NCBI GenBank assembly: GCA_963730115.1
Contig: CAVSQM010000004.1
Coordinates: forward strand, 744,001 to 808,000
Direction: 5' to 3'
Length of the DNA: 64,000 nucleotides
Source of the DNA: DASQFQ01 sp963730115
Lineage (GTDB): Bacteria > Actinomycetota > Thermoleophilia > Solirubrobacterales > Solirubrobacteraceae
The notes below the pieces were generated by a model. The model saw nothing but the letters and a program-made list of their open reading frames with translations, was not told the origin of the DNA and did no database searches. The position numbers and the translations under genes are program-made. Of the stretch, positions 46,288 to 54,745 are shown in pieces; within the stretch, counting starts at the first letter, position 1; each line of letters starts with the position of its first letter.

Positions 46288-47485
46288 ATGAAGGCTCGCA
46301 CCCTCGCCGCGCTCGCGGCGAGCTCAGTCCTGGCCGTGCCGACGGCCGCTCAGGCGGACGTCTTCAACGGCCGTATCGCGTTCTCGAGCTTCCGCGCCAG
46401 TCCGGGCGAGCTCACGGGCGACATCTACAGCATCAACCACGACGGGACGGACCTGCGCCTCCTGACGACCAAGAACGAGAAGGAGGACGACGCGCAGTCC
46501 GATTGGGCGCCCGACGGACGCGACATCGCCTACCGGATCCGCAAGCCCGGCTCGCCGATCAACTTCGAGGTGTCCCGGATGCGCGCCGATGGCTCGGTGC
46601 CCACCCGGCTCACGTTCTCCGAAGTCGGCGAGGCTTCCAGCCAGCCGACCTGGTGGCCGGACCGCAGCCGCATGCTGTTCCGCGTCAGCGGGCCGGGCGT
46701 CTCGAGCATGTGGACGATGAACACGGACGGGAAGAACCCCGCGCTGCTCTTCGACCCGCCGCGACACCAGTTCTACCCCAGCGTCTCGCCCGACGGGAAG
46801 AAGCTGCTGTTCTCGAGCGTGGAGGTCGGCTCCACTGATCGAGCGATCGAGACGATGCCCGTCGCCGGCGGTGAGGTGACGACGCTGCTCGACCACCCGA
46901 CTCGCCTACGACTCCGCGCCCGCCTGGTCACCGGACGGCACCAGGATCGCGTTCGAGTCGAACGTGAACGTGCGCGGCCTCAATCCGGGCAACGACATGG
47001 AGATCTGGGTCATGGACGCCGACGGCACCAACGCGCTCCCGATCACCCACAACGATGCGCATGACGAGGGTCCCGCGTGGTCGCCCGACGGCACGATGCT
47101 CGCCTACTCGAGCGGGCCCGGCAACCTCCAGGTCGACATCAAGATCATGACCACGGCCGGTGTGCACCTCCGCACGCTGACCGACTACGCCGGCCGCGAC
47201 GAGTCGCCCGACTGGCAGCCGATCCCCGCGCCGGACACCGAGCGCGTCTGCGAGGGCGACGTCCGCGTCACGAAGGTCCGCTGCCGCAAGGCGCTGCGCC
47301 TGGCCGAGCGCTGGGCGGAGGGCGGCAAGCTTCGCCGCTGGGACGTCGAGGCCGAGGACTTCGGCGGCGTGACGCGGGTCATCCTGACCCGCGACGGCAA
47401 GCACGGCCACCGGCACGGAAGCCGCCGCGAGCGGGTGGTGACCTTCCTCCACCAGCCCGCGGCTGCGGTGCCCGAGGCGAGCTAG
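46288..47485 (+). CDS. secreted TolB/WD40-like beta-propeller protein, frameshifted
   Basis: About 399 aa from ATG 46288 with an AAGGGGG ribosome site. Signal peptide TLAALAASSVLAVPTAAQA. PD40/TolB-like repeats are spaced along the chain: QSDWAPDGRDIAYRIR, SQPTWWPDRSRMLFRVSG, YPSVSPDGKKLLFSS, APAWSPDGTRIAFESN and GPAWSPDGTMLAYSS. An extra C near 46903 separates LLDHPT from AYDSAPAWSPDG. It has a C-terminal arginine-rich extension. Likely an extracytoplasmic binding or scaffolding protein. The stop shares a CTAG with the aminotransferase gene. Confidence 0.85.
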
Positions 47486-48770
47486 GCGGCGGCGGTCACC
47501 CCGAGCTCGCTCGCGACGGCGTCGAGGGCGTCGGAGATCGCGTTCGTCGCGGTCTCCACGTCCTCGCGCGTCGCGATCAGCGGCGGCGAGATCGCCACCG
47601 CGTCGCCGAGCGGCCGGATCAGCACACCGTGGTCGCGCGCATGGGCGAACACCCGCAGCGGCGCCTTCGGCTCACGCTCCAGCGCCTCGCGCGACAGGCC
47701 GAGCGCGCCCAGCGCACCGATGCCGGCCCGCACCTCGCCGACCAGCGCGTGCGACTCGAGCGGCCCGGAACGCCGAAGCGATCTCGTCCTGCAGCTCGAG
47801 CCCGCGCGCGAGCAGCCCCTCGCGCTCGATGATGTCGAGGTTCGCCAGCGCGACCGCGCAGCACGTCGGGTGCCCCGCGTAGGTCGGCCCGTGGCGGAAC
47901 CACGGCGGGTTCGGCTCGTCCCAGAACGGCGCCGCGATGGTGCCGCTGACGACGACGCCGCCGAGCGGCAGGTAGCCGCTGGTGACGCCCTTGGCGAACA
48001 CGACCATGTCCGGCCGCACGCCCCAGCGCTCGGGCCCGAACCACTCGCCGAGCCGCCCGAAGCCGGCGATCACGGCGTCGCTGACGTGGAGCACGCCGGT
48101 GCGCTTGCAGAGCGCGTCGAGCCCCTCGATGTAGCCGTCGCGCGGCTGGTGCACGCCGCCGGCGCCGATCACCGGCTCGACGAACACGGCGGCGACGCGC
48201 TCGGCGCCCACGCGCTCGATCTCGGCCTCCAGGGCCTCAAGGGAGTCGTGCGGGACCTGCGAGGCGTCCGGATCCAGCGGTCCGACGTCGGCGCGGTTGG
48301 CGGCGATGCCGCCGATGCTCGTGCCCAGCCCGTGGGTGCCGTGGTAGCCCTGCGAGCGCGAGATCAGGTGCACGCGCTCGGGCTGGCCGATGGCGGCGAA
48401 GTAGCGCCGGGCGAGCTTCGCGGCGGTGTCGATCGAGTCGCCGCCGCCGCTGGTGAGGAAGATGCGCGCGTCGTCGACCGGGGCCAGCGACGGCGAGCCG
48501 GTCGGTCAGCTCGCGCGCGGGCGCGTTGTTGAAGGCGCCGAAGGCGCCGTAGGTCGCCAGCTCGCGCATCTGCGCGGCGGCCGCGTCGGCGAGCTCGGTG
48601 CGGCCGTGGCCGACGTTGACGTTCCAGAGGCTGGCGGTGCCGTCGAGATAGCGGCGGCCGTCCTCGTCGGTCACGTGGACGCCGTCGCCGCTGACGAGGG
48701 TCAGCTCGGCGGAGCGGACCGCGTGCATGTCTGCGAACGGATGCCAGAAGCGCGAGTCAGATGAGGCCAT
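47482..48770 (-). CDS. class III aminotransferase (omega-type), two frameshifts
   Basis: About 428 aa from ATG 48770. PLP-dependent fold type I: FWHPFADMHAVRSAEL, GRRYLDGTASLWNVNVGHGR, YHGTHGLGTSIGG, the aspartate motif HVSDAVIAGFGRLGEWFG (usually DEV), and the PLP lysine in VVFAKGVTSGYLPLGG. Extra bases near 48490 and 47767 (each one G) break the frame; pieces join as LAVALAPVDDARIFLTSGGG and ASAFRALESHALVGEV. Probable omega-amino acid or polyamine transaminase. The Asp-Ala in place of Asp-Glu at the cofactor motif is unusual. Confidence 0.86.
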
Positions 48771-48825
48771 CGACTCAACCTAGCCGACGCTTCGCGGCCC
48801 GGGTGTCACAAGCTGACGACGCGCG

Positions 48826-49626
48826 TCAGCCGGAGCGGTGGAATCGGTAGACGATCCCGGAGGGAGCGAGCGCAGCCTCCTCCACCTTCGGCACCGCGGC
48901 CGTGAGCACGCGCGCGAAGGTGTCCGTGCTGGCCGCGATCAGCTCGAGCAGCCGCTCGACCGGCGTCGGCTCCGCCTGCACGCCGTTGGCGTAGTCGGTC
49001 GCGTAGCCGATCAGCGCGAACGGCAGCTCGGCCTCGCCGGCCAGCACGGTCTCCGGCCCGGCGGTCTGCGAGACGGCGGTCACGCCCGCCGCCGCCAGCC
49101 CGCGGATCTCGGCCTTCGTGTTGAAGCGCGGCCCGTCGACGTGGCCGTAGCAGCCGCCGTCGCGCATCGTCAGACCGGCCTCCGCCGCGCCGGCCAGCAG
49201 CGCCGAGCGCAGCGGCGGCGAGTAGGGGTCCTCGTAGATCCAGTGGCCGCGGTCGTGGTGGCCGGCGTCCTGGTGGAACGTGCACAGCCGCCCGTCGGGC
49301 AGCCGGTTGGCGAGGAAGTGCAGGTCGTCGAAGCAGATCAGCGTGCCGAGCTCGACGCCCGGGTCGACCGCGCCGCACACCGTCACCGCCAGCACGCCGG
49401 CCGCGCCGAGCTGCTTGAGCGCGGCGAGGTTGGCAAGGTGGGTGACGTGGTTGGAGAGCCGCACGTGGCCCTCCTCGTGGCGCGAGATGTGCAGCACCTC
49501 GACGCCCGCGAACGTCCCGCGCGAGACGAACGCGTCGCCCCAGTCGGTCGCCACCGGCTCCGGCCCGGTGCCCTCGAAGCCGGGCAGCGAATAGGTCCCC
49601 GAGCCGGTGATGATCCCCAGCGCCAT
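48826..49626 (-). CDS. purine / S-methyl-5'-thioadenosine phosphorylase
   Basis: 266 aa from ATG 49626. PNP/MTAP family (class I nucleoside phosphorylase): GIITGSGTYSLPGFEG at the phosphate loop, HISRHEEGHVRLSNHVTHLA, LGAAGVLAVTVCGAVDP, and MRDGGCYGHVDGPRFNTKAE near the base-binding site. Cleaves purine nucleosides or methylthioadenosine with phosphate; which one cannot be decided here. Spacing suggests it is transcribed alone, divergent from the small membrane protein. Confidence 0.9.
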   Translation of the reverse strand: MALGIITGSGTYSLPGFEGTGPEPVATDWGDAFVSRGTFAGVEVLHISRHEEGHVRLSNHVTHLANLAALKQLGAAGVLAVTVCGAVDPGVELGTLICFDDLHFLANRLPDGRLCTFHQDAGHHDRGHWIYEDPYSPPLRSALLAGAAEAGLTMRDGGCYGHVDGPRFNTKAEIRGLAAAGVTAVSQTAGPETVLAGEAELPFALIGYATDYANGVQAEPTPVERLLELIAASTDTFARVLTAAVPKVEEAALAPSGIVYRFHRSG

Positions 49627-49653
49627 CGCTGGCCGGAGCCTAGTCTCTCCTGC

Positions 49654-50040
49654 TTGGCCTGGGTCGCCCGCAACCTCGTGATCGCCGTCGCGTGCGCGAT
49701 CGCCGGCTTCGTGATCGTCGCGCTCGCCGGCGCCGCCGGCCTGCGCGTGGCGAGCGAGGACCCGATCGACGCGGGCGAGTACGTGTTCACGCTCGCGCTC
49801 TCGGCGCTGTGGGTCTGGCCGCTGTACATGGTCGCCCTCTACCTGCTCGGCCGCCACGGGCGCTTCCGCCTGTGGGCCCTCGTGCTCTGCCCCCTGCTCG
49901 TGGCCGGGATGACGATCGCCAACCTCGCGCTCCAGGTGCCCGAGGTGCAGGCGACCGACCTCGCCTGCGTGCTGTTCGCGCTCACGGTTCGCCCGCCCGG
50001 TCCCGTGCCAAGAGGGGACCGGGTCCCAGCAGCAGGTTGA
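49654..50040 (+). CDS. small three-helix membrane protein
   Basis: 128 aa from TTG 49654; no ATG or GTG fits better. Three hydrophobic segments: LVIAVACAIAGFVIVALAGA, YVFTLALSALWVWPLYMVAL and LWALVLCPLLVAGMTIANLA. No family recognised. The last 20 residues after LACVLFALTVR are encoded across a GC-rich hairpin (49997-50022) and may be read-through of a terminator-like element. Confidence 0.6.
   Translation: MAWVARNLVIAVACAIAGFVIVALAGAAGLRVASEDPIDAGEYVFTLALSALWVWPLYMVALYLLGRHGRFRLWALVLCPLLVAGMTIANLALQVPEVQATDLACVLFALTVRPPGPVPRGDRVPAAG
49997..50022. terminator. GC-rich hairpin at the end of the small membrane protein gene
   Basis: ccggtccc (49997-50004) and gggaccgg (50015-50022) form a perfect 8-bp stem with a 10-base loop. 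The loop contains half of another inverted repeat, ccaagagg (50008-50015), whose partner cctcttgg is at 50049-50056, so two alternative structures are possible upstream of the pilin-like gene. Confidence 0.45.
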
Positions 50041-50088
50041 GCCCCGCGCCTCTTGGAGGGGCATCCCGCGCGCGATCTGCTTCCGGGC

Positions 50089-51331
50089 ATGGTGCGCGGA
50101 CAGCGGGGTCAGACGACGGCGGAGTACATGGGCGTGCTGCTGCTCGTGGCCGTCATCGTCGGCGCGCTCGTCTCGAGCGGCATCGGCACCACGATCGCCG
50201 CGCGCGCGTCGGAGGCGGTGTGCGCGATCGCCGGCGGAGGCTGCGAGGCGACCGCCGGCACGAGCAGCGCGGACGCGGCGCGCGACCTGCAGAACCGCCT
50301 GGGGGAGCTCGAGGGCGCTCGTCAACGCCCAGGGCGGCGCGATCGAGGACCTCGCCGAGCAGGCGCAGGCCGCGCTCGACCGCGGTGACCTCGACGAGGC
50401 GCGCGAGCTCGTCGAGCGGCTCGAGTTCTACCGCGCGCTCTTCGAGTCCGGCCCGCGCGGCGAGGCGCTGGCGGCGCTCGTGTCGCCGAGCGACGCCGAG
50501 TTCGCCGCCCTCGTCGAGCAGGGCACGATCCAGGCCGGCGACGACTCCAACAACCGGCGCTACTTCCAGATCCCGCCCGCGCCCGGGCAGGGCATCCTCG
50601 TCATGGACCTCTTCATCCCCGGCGAGAGCGCCGGCCCGCTCCGGGGCGACGGCCGCGACCACGAGAACCCGCTGCGGAACCCCGACCTCGAGGAGACCGA
50701 CTCGCGCGTGACGGTCGTCATCGACCGCGAGACGGGGCGCGGCATGATCGTCCAGAGCGAGACGTGCACGGTGTCGGTGGCCGGCGCGGGCTTCTGCAAC
50801 GAGGCGCGGCCGATCTCGATCAACGGCGACCTCGGGCTGATCGAGAACGACTCGGAGAACGACGCCACCGGCGAGGGCATCAACCTCGACGTCACCAACA
50901 ACTACAACGTGAACGTCGACGGCGACAGCGTCCGGATCGACTACGAGTCGCGCAACAGCGTCTCCCCGACGCCGGCGATCAGCGGCGACGTCACCCTCTC
51001 GCCCGACGACGACGGCGACCTCTCGATCACCGAGGACGACCGCGACGGCTTCCCCGCCTACTCGACCTACCAGTACCAGCCCGGCGAGGAGGACCGCGTG
51101 ATCGAGGAGCGCGACGCCGGCAGCCCGATCGAGCTGATCACGCCGCCCGACCTGCCCGACCTCCCGGACCTGCCCGACCTCCCCGGGCCGCTGCCGGACC
51201 TCCCGAACCTGCCCAACCTGCCGCAGCTCCCGGATCCGCCCAACCCGCCGAACCTGCCCGACCTGCCCGATCTGCCGGACCTGCCCGGGCCGCTGCCGGA
51301 CCTCCCCAACCTGCCGGACCTGCCGGGATGA
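50089..51331 (+). CDS. Flp-pilin-like secreted protein with (D/N)LP repeats, frameshifted
   Basis: About 413 aa from ATG 50089. The N-terminus RGQRGQTTAEYMGVLLLVAV has the Flp/TadE pattern: Gly, then Glu five residues on and a Tyr, then a hydrophobic helix, as cleaved by prepilin peptidase. A helical region follows; an extra G near 50316 must be skipped (LGELE then ALVNAQGGAIED). Then a mainly beta domain with VVIDRETGRGMIVQSETCTV and NLDVTNNYNVNVDGD, and a C-terminal 60-residue proline/leucine repeat region (DLPDLPDLPGPLPDLPNLP). Far larger than normal Flp pilins. It overlaps the next lipoprotein gene by ATGA. No Tad machinery is in the window. Confidence 0.8.
51149..51328 (+). repeat. coding repeat for (D/N)LP units
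   Basis: About twenty three-codon units encoding DLP, NLP or close variants, with a longer duplicated block DLPDLPDLPGPLPDLPNLP present twice. The DNA units vary at third positions, so the repeat is old or under selection for the protein pattern. Confidence 0.75.
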
Positions 51332-52032
51332 CGGGTATACGGCACACGATGCGCAGCCTCGCCCTCCTCGCCGCGGTGACGACGGTCGTCGCCGGGTGCG
51401 GGGGCGGCGAGGAGGAGGCGCGGACGACGCCCGAGCCGGCGGCCGCGACGCCCGCGGTGACGGTCGACCCCAAGGCCGGCAGCTTCCCCGCGCGCCCGCA
51501 GGTGGTCGAGAAGTTCGAGCGGCCGGGATCGGGCTGGCCGCGCAACGGCTACCAGGACGGCGTGTTCGTGCTGCCCGCGCGCGGCTCGGCGGCCGCGCTC
51601 GCGCCGCAGCGGATCGAGCCGCCGACCCGCGGCACGCTCTCCGAGGTGACCGTCGAGCTGCCGAAGCGCGGCGCCGCGGGGCTGCTGTGCCGCGCCTCGT
51701 CGGACGGCGGTACCGGCTACGGGCTGCTGCTCCACGCGAACGCGAAGGTCCAGCTGCTGCGGCTCGACGGCGGCGACGTCCGGGTCATCAAGGAGCACCG
51801 CCTGACCCCGAACGAGCGCAGCGACCCCGGCAAGCCGTGGCTGCTGCGGCTCGGCTGCGGCACCGGCGCGCCCGGGCAGCCGGTGACGCTGATCTACGCG
51901 ATCAACGCCACGCCGTTCGGCTATGTGACGGACCAGGAGAGCATCGACCCCGGGGCCGAGGCGCGCGTGGGCCTGCTCGCGCGAGACGGCGCCCCGCGCT
52001 TCGACAACTTCGCGCTCTACCTGGCGTCCTGA
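51328..52032 (+). CDS. lipoprotein with laminin-G/DUF1080-like domain
   Basis: 234 aa, ATG 51328 in an ATGA overlap with the pilin-like gene. Lipobox SLALLAAVTTVVAGC, a Glu/Thr/Pro linker, then a beta-sandwich of about 180 residues (EVTVELPKRGAAGLLCRASS; GYGLLLHANAKVQLLRLDGG; ARVGLLARDGAPRFDNFALY) resembling concanavalin-type DUF1080/LamG domains that bind sugars. Two cysteines (LLCRAS, RLGCGTG) may bridge. Its coupling suggests it acts with the pilin-like protein. It overlaps the convergent cyclase gene by 16 bp. Confidence 0.78.
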   Translation: MTGIRHTMRSLALLAAVTTVVAGCGGGEEEARTTPEPAAATPAVTVDPKAGSFPARPQVVEKFERPGSGWPRNGYQDGVFVLPARGSAAALAPQRIEPPTRGTLSEVTVELPKRGAAGLLCRASSDGGTGYGLLLHANAKVQLLRLDGGDVRVIKEHRLTPNERSDPGKPWLLRLGCGTGAPGQPVTLIYAINATPFGYVTDQESIDPGAEARVGLLARDGAPRFDNFALYLAS

Positions 52033-53165
52033 CGCGGGCCGACCGCCACGACCGGGATCCCGCCCGCGTCGCGGACCGCCTTCGGCGTGACGCCCGGCAG
52101 CTCGCCGACCGTGCGGTAGACCATGGTCAGCGGGTCGAGCCCGAACGCCTCCGCGTGCTCGGGGTCGAGCCGCTCGACCAGCGGCTTCGACGCGAGCAGC
52201 GCGCCGTCGCGGGCGGTCTGCTGGATCCGCGCGCACTCGTTGACCTCGTCGCCGAGCGCGGTCACCTCGAGCCGGCCGCCGGTGACGATCTGGCCGAGGT
52301 AGAGCGCCCCGCCCCAGTGCACGCCGGCGTTGATCCTGAGCTCGTCGCGGCCCATGCCCGGCGGGCGCCAGTCGACGATCTCGCGCCCGGCCTCGAGCGC
52401 CGCCGCGCAGGCCGCGGCGCGGGAGCCGGCATGCTCGGCGAGGAAGAACGCGGTCACGCCGTCGCCCGCGTGGCTGCCGACGATCCCGGCGCGGCTGATC
52501 GCGGCGTGGTCGGCCTCGGTCGAGAACTCGCGGATGATCTCGAACCAGCGCTGCGAGGAGAGGTGGCGGGCCAGCTCGCCGGAGGCCTGGATGTCGGCGA
52601 ACAGGATCGCCGTCTCGTGGCGGGCCGGGTGCAGCAGCTCCGCCATGCGGGCGAACATGCCCTGGTTGCCGCGCGTGATCAGCGAGACGATGCTCGCGGG
52701 CGCCGCCGGCAGGTAGAGGATCACCCAGCCGGCGCGCTCGGGGAGCGCGAACGTCACGTAGCGCGTCTGCGCCGGCGGGAGCTGCGGCTGCAGGTAGGTG
52801 ATCTCGCCCCACCAGAGCCCCTTCGGCTCCTGCGGCTCGAGCGGGCCGAGCGCCCGCGCCGCCTCGTCGGGCAGCATCGCGCGGATGGCGTCGGCGCCGC
52901 CCGGCGTGTCCTGCGCCATCAGCGGGATGTTGGTGCGCAGCCAGCGCAGCTCGACGTCGTCGGGGACCATCCCGTGCAGCTCGGCGACGCGGATCTCGAT
53001 CGCGTGGCGGCCGAGACCGAGCTCCTCGAGCGGCTTGTCCCCGGCGAAGAAGCGGAACTGGCTCGTGAGGTAGACGAGCCGCCACTCGCTGTCGTACACC
53101 TCGGCCGCGCTCCCGGTCGCCTCGAGCTGCGCGGCGACCTCGGAGAGCCGTGGGTCGGTGATCAC
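52017..53165 (-). CDS. class III adenylate/guanylate cyclase with N-terminal PAS-like domain
   Basis: 382 aa from GTG 53165. The N-terminal 170 residues start like a PAS sensor (AAEVYDSEWRLVYLTSQFRF). The cyclase homology domain begins at about 185: metal Asp in ETAILFADIQASGELARHLS, second metal Asp in GSHAGDGVTAFFLAEHA, and ALGDEVNECARIQQTARDG. Product (cAMP or cGMP) is not evident. It overlaps the PucR gene stop by GTGA, so it may be regulated with it. Confidence 0.88.
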   Translation of the reverse strand: MITDPRLSEVAAQLEATGSAAEVYDSEWRLVYLTSQFRFFAGDKPLEELGLGRHAIEIRVAELHGMVPDDVELRWLRTNIPLMAQDTPGGADAIRAMLPDEAARALGPLEPQEPKGLWWGEITYLQPQLPPAQTRYVTFALPERAGWVILYLPAAPASIVSLITRGNQGMFARMAELLHPARHETAILFADIQASGELARHLSSQRWFEIIREFSTEADHAAISRAGIVGSHAGDGVTAFFLAEHAGSRAAACAAALEAGREIVDWRPPGMGRDELRINAGVHWGGALYLGQIVTGGRLEVTALGDEVNECARIQQTARDGALLASKPLVERLDPEHAEAFGLDPLTMVYRTVGELPGVTPKAVRDAGGIPVVAVGPRQDAR

Positions 53166-54424
53166 CGGTCCTTGGCGCCGCGGCGGACGCGACCGGCGCC
53201 GGCGCCCGCCTCGCTGGCAGGGCCCTGCGGGGAGGCGATGCCGAGCACGCGCATCGCCTTGAGGCCGAGGCCGAGCCGCTCGCGGCCGTCGGTCGAGCCG
53301 ACGTCGAGCCCCGACAGGTCGCGCACGCGCTCGAGCCGGTAGCGGACCGTGTGGCGGTGGGTGTAGAGCTTGGAGGCGGTGCCGGCGACGTTGCCGTCGC
53401 TCTCGAGGAACGTCTCGAGCGTCTGCACGAGGTCGGTCTCGTACTGGGCGTCGTAGGCGACGAGCGGCTGCACGGTCTCGGTGTAGAAGCGCTGCAGCTC
53501 GGCCGGGTCCTCGCTCATGGCCGGCAGCAGCAGGCGGTAGGCGCCGGTGTCCTCGAACGCGAGCACCTGCAGCGGATCGTCGATGTGGGCGGGGCGCGTC
53601 TCGGCGACGTTGGCCGCCAGCAGCGCCTCGTTGCCCGCCCGGTAGAGGTCGACGGGGTCGTGGGCGACGCGCGAGTGGCCGACCGCGAACGTGAACCCGT
53701 GCAGCGAGCTCTGAAGCTCGCGGGCGATCGCCTCGGCGACGCGGCGGACGCCGTCCTCGTCGGCCTCGGGCGTGAGCACGACGACCTGGCCGGCGCTCTC
53801 GGCCTGCGACGAGATGACCGCGGCGAGCGAGCCGGGCGCGCTCGTGCGGGCGGCGCGCTCGGCGGCGGCGAGCACGCGCGCGCGCCAGTCGTCGTCGCTC
53901 GGCGCGAGGTGGTGGGCGCGCACGACGATCACGGCGCCGCCGTGGGCGAGGTCGATGCCGAGCTCCTCGCCGCGGGCGACGAGGTCGCCGCGGTCGGTGA
54001 CGTCGCGGCGCAGGACCGCGCGCAGGAAGGCGCCCTGGGCGGCCTCGGAGGCGCGCTCGGGCGCGCGCAGGCGCTCGACCTCCGAGGCGATCAAGGTGGT
54101 GACGACGCGCAGCAGCGCGGGCGACGGCTCCTCACCGGAGCGGGCCCGCAGGCGCAGGCGGCCGACCGCGTTGTCCCCCACGCGCAGCTCGTGCGTCTCG
54201 ACCCCCGGAGCGTCCGCCATCAGCGACCGCTCGTCGGCCGACGAGCGCGCGGCGACGGCGAGCACCCCGCTCGAGCGGTCGATCAGGATCAAGGAGGCAT
54301 CCAGCGCGCGAGCCGCGGCGCGCACGACCTCGGGAAGCCCGAGGCCGCCCTCGACGGCCTGTGTGATGGCGTCGAGAGAGCCGAGGTCCGGCGCGGCCGC
54401 CACCTGGCGGGCCGGCTGGGACAT
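53162..54424 (-). CDS. PucR family transcriptional regulator
   Basis: 420 aa from ATG 54424. GAF-like or CdaR-like sensory part at the N-terminus (VVRAAARALDASLILIDRSS), a GGDEF-like middle domain (LQSSLHGFTFAVGHSRVAHD), and the C-terminal PucR helix-turn-helix TASKLYTHRHTVRYRLERVR. Typical of regulators of purine or amino-acid use. It is followed by the class III cyclase in a GTGA overlap. The region just upstream has a repeated gggccggaccgc and repeat copy B. Confidence 0.9.
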   Translation of the reverse strand: MSQPARQVAAAPDLGSLDAITQAVEGGLGLPEVVRAAARALDASLILIDRSSGVLAVAARSSADERSLMADAPGVETHELRVGDNAVGRLRLRARSGEEPSPALLRVVTTLIASEVERLRAPERASEAAQGAFLRAVLRRDVTDRGDLVARGEELGIDLAHGGAVIVVRAHHLAPSDDDWRARVLAAAERAARTSAPGSLAAVISSQAESAGQVVVLTPEADEDGVRRVAEAIARELQSSLHGFTFAVGHSRVAHDPVDLYRAGNEALLAANVAETRPAHIDDPLQVLAFEDTGAYRLLLPAMSEDPAELQRFYTETVQPLVAYDAQYETDLVQTLETFLESDGNVAGTASKLYTHRHTVRYRLERVRDLSGLDVGSTDGRERLGLGLKAMRVLGIASPQGPASEAGAGAGRVRRGAKDR

Positions 54425-54464
54425 CGGCTTAAGTCTAGGGCCGGGCCGGACCGCGGGCCGGACC

Positions 54465-54526
54465 GCGGGTTTCGCCCCCTGGGCGAATACCCGCAAGGGA
54501 ACCTGGCCCCCAGGGCCAGTGTTCCC
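54465..54526. repeat. double-hairpin repeat family 2, copy B
   Basis: Same two palindromes as at 32967-33029: hairpin 1 at 54465-54494 and hairpin 2 at 54497-54526, differing at five positions. Lies between the stop of the 72-aa gene (54527) and the PucR gene, adjoining the stop codon, consistent with a terminator for the metG-to-54527 operon. Confidence 0.8.
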
Positions 54527-54745
54527 CTAGATCTCGTCGTAGTACCAGAGGATCGCGGCGCCGAGCATGGTCCCTGCGAGCGCGAACGCGCCGAGGATGT
54601 AGAGGCTCAGAACCGCCGCCATGATCCGCTCCCAGACGCGGGAGAACGACGTCCACGCCGGCACGAGCACGAGCACCGCCCAGGCGATCACGGAGATTCC
54701 CGCCGCGGTCCCGGCGATGACAATGGTGAGCGTGTCGTTGCTCAT
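54527..54745 (-). CDS. small two-helix membrane protein
   Basis: 72 aa from ATG 54745, in an ATGA overlap with the DedA-PAP2 gene. Two hydrophobic helices (LTIVIAGTAAGISVIAWAVL and AAVLSLYILGAFALAGTMLG) with short loops and an acidic end (YYDEI). No family recognised. As the last gene of the operon it may assist the DedA-PAP2 protein. Its stop is followed directly by repeat copy B. Confidence 0.7.
   Translation of the reverse strand: MSNDTLTIVIAGTAAGISVIAWAVLVLVPAWTSFSRVWERIMAAVLSLYILGAFALAGTMLGAAILWYYDEI

Noticed and set aside
51149..51328. Sortase-type LPxTG signals in the LP repeats
   Set aside because: Units are DLP/NLP without TG, and no following hydrophobic helix and basic tail exist.
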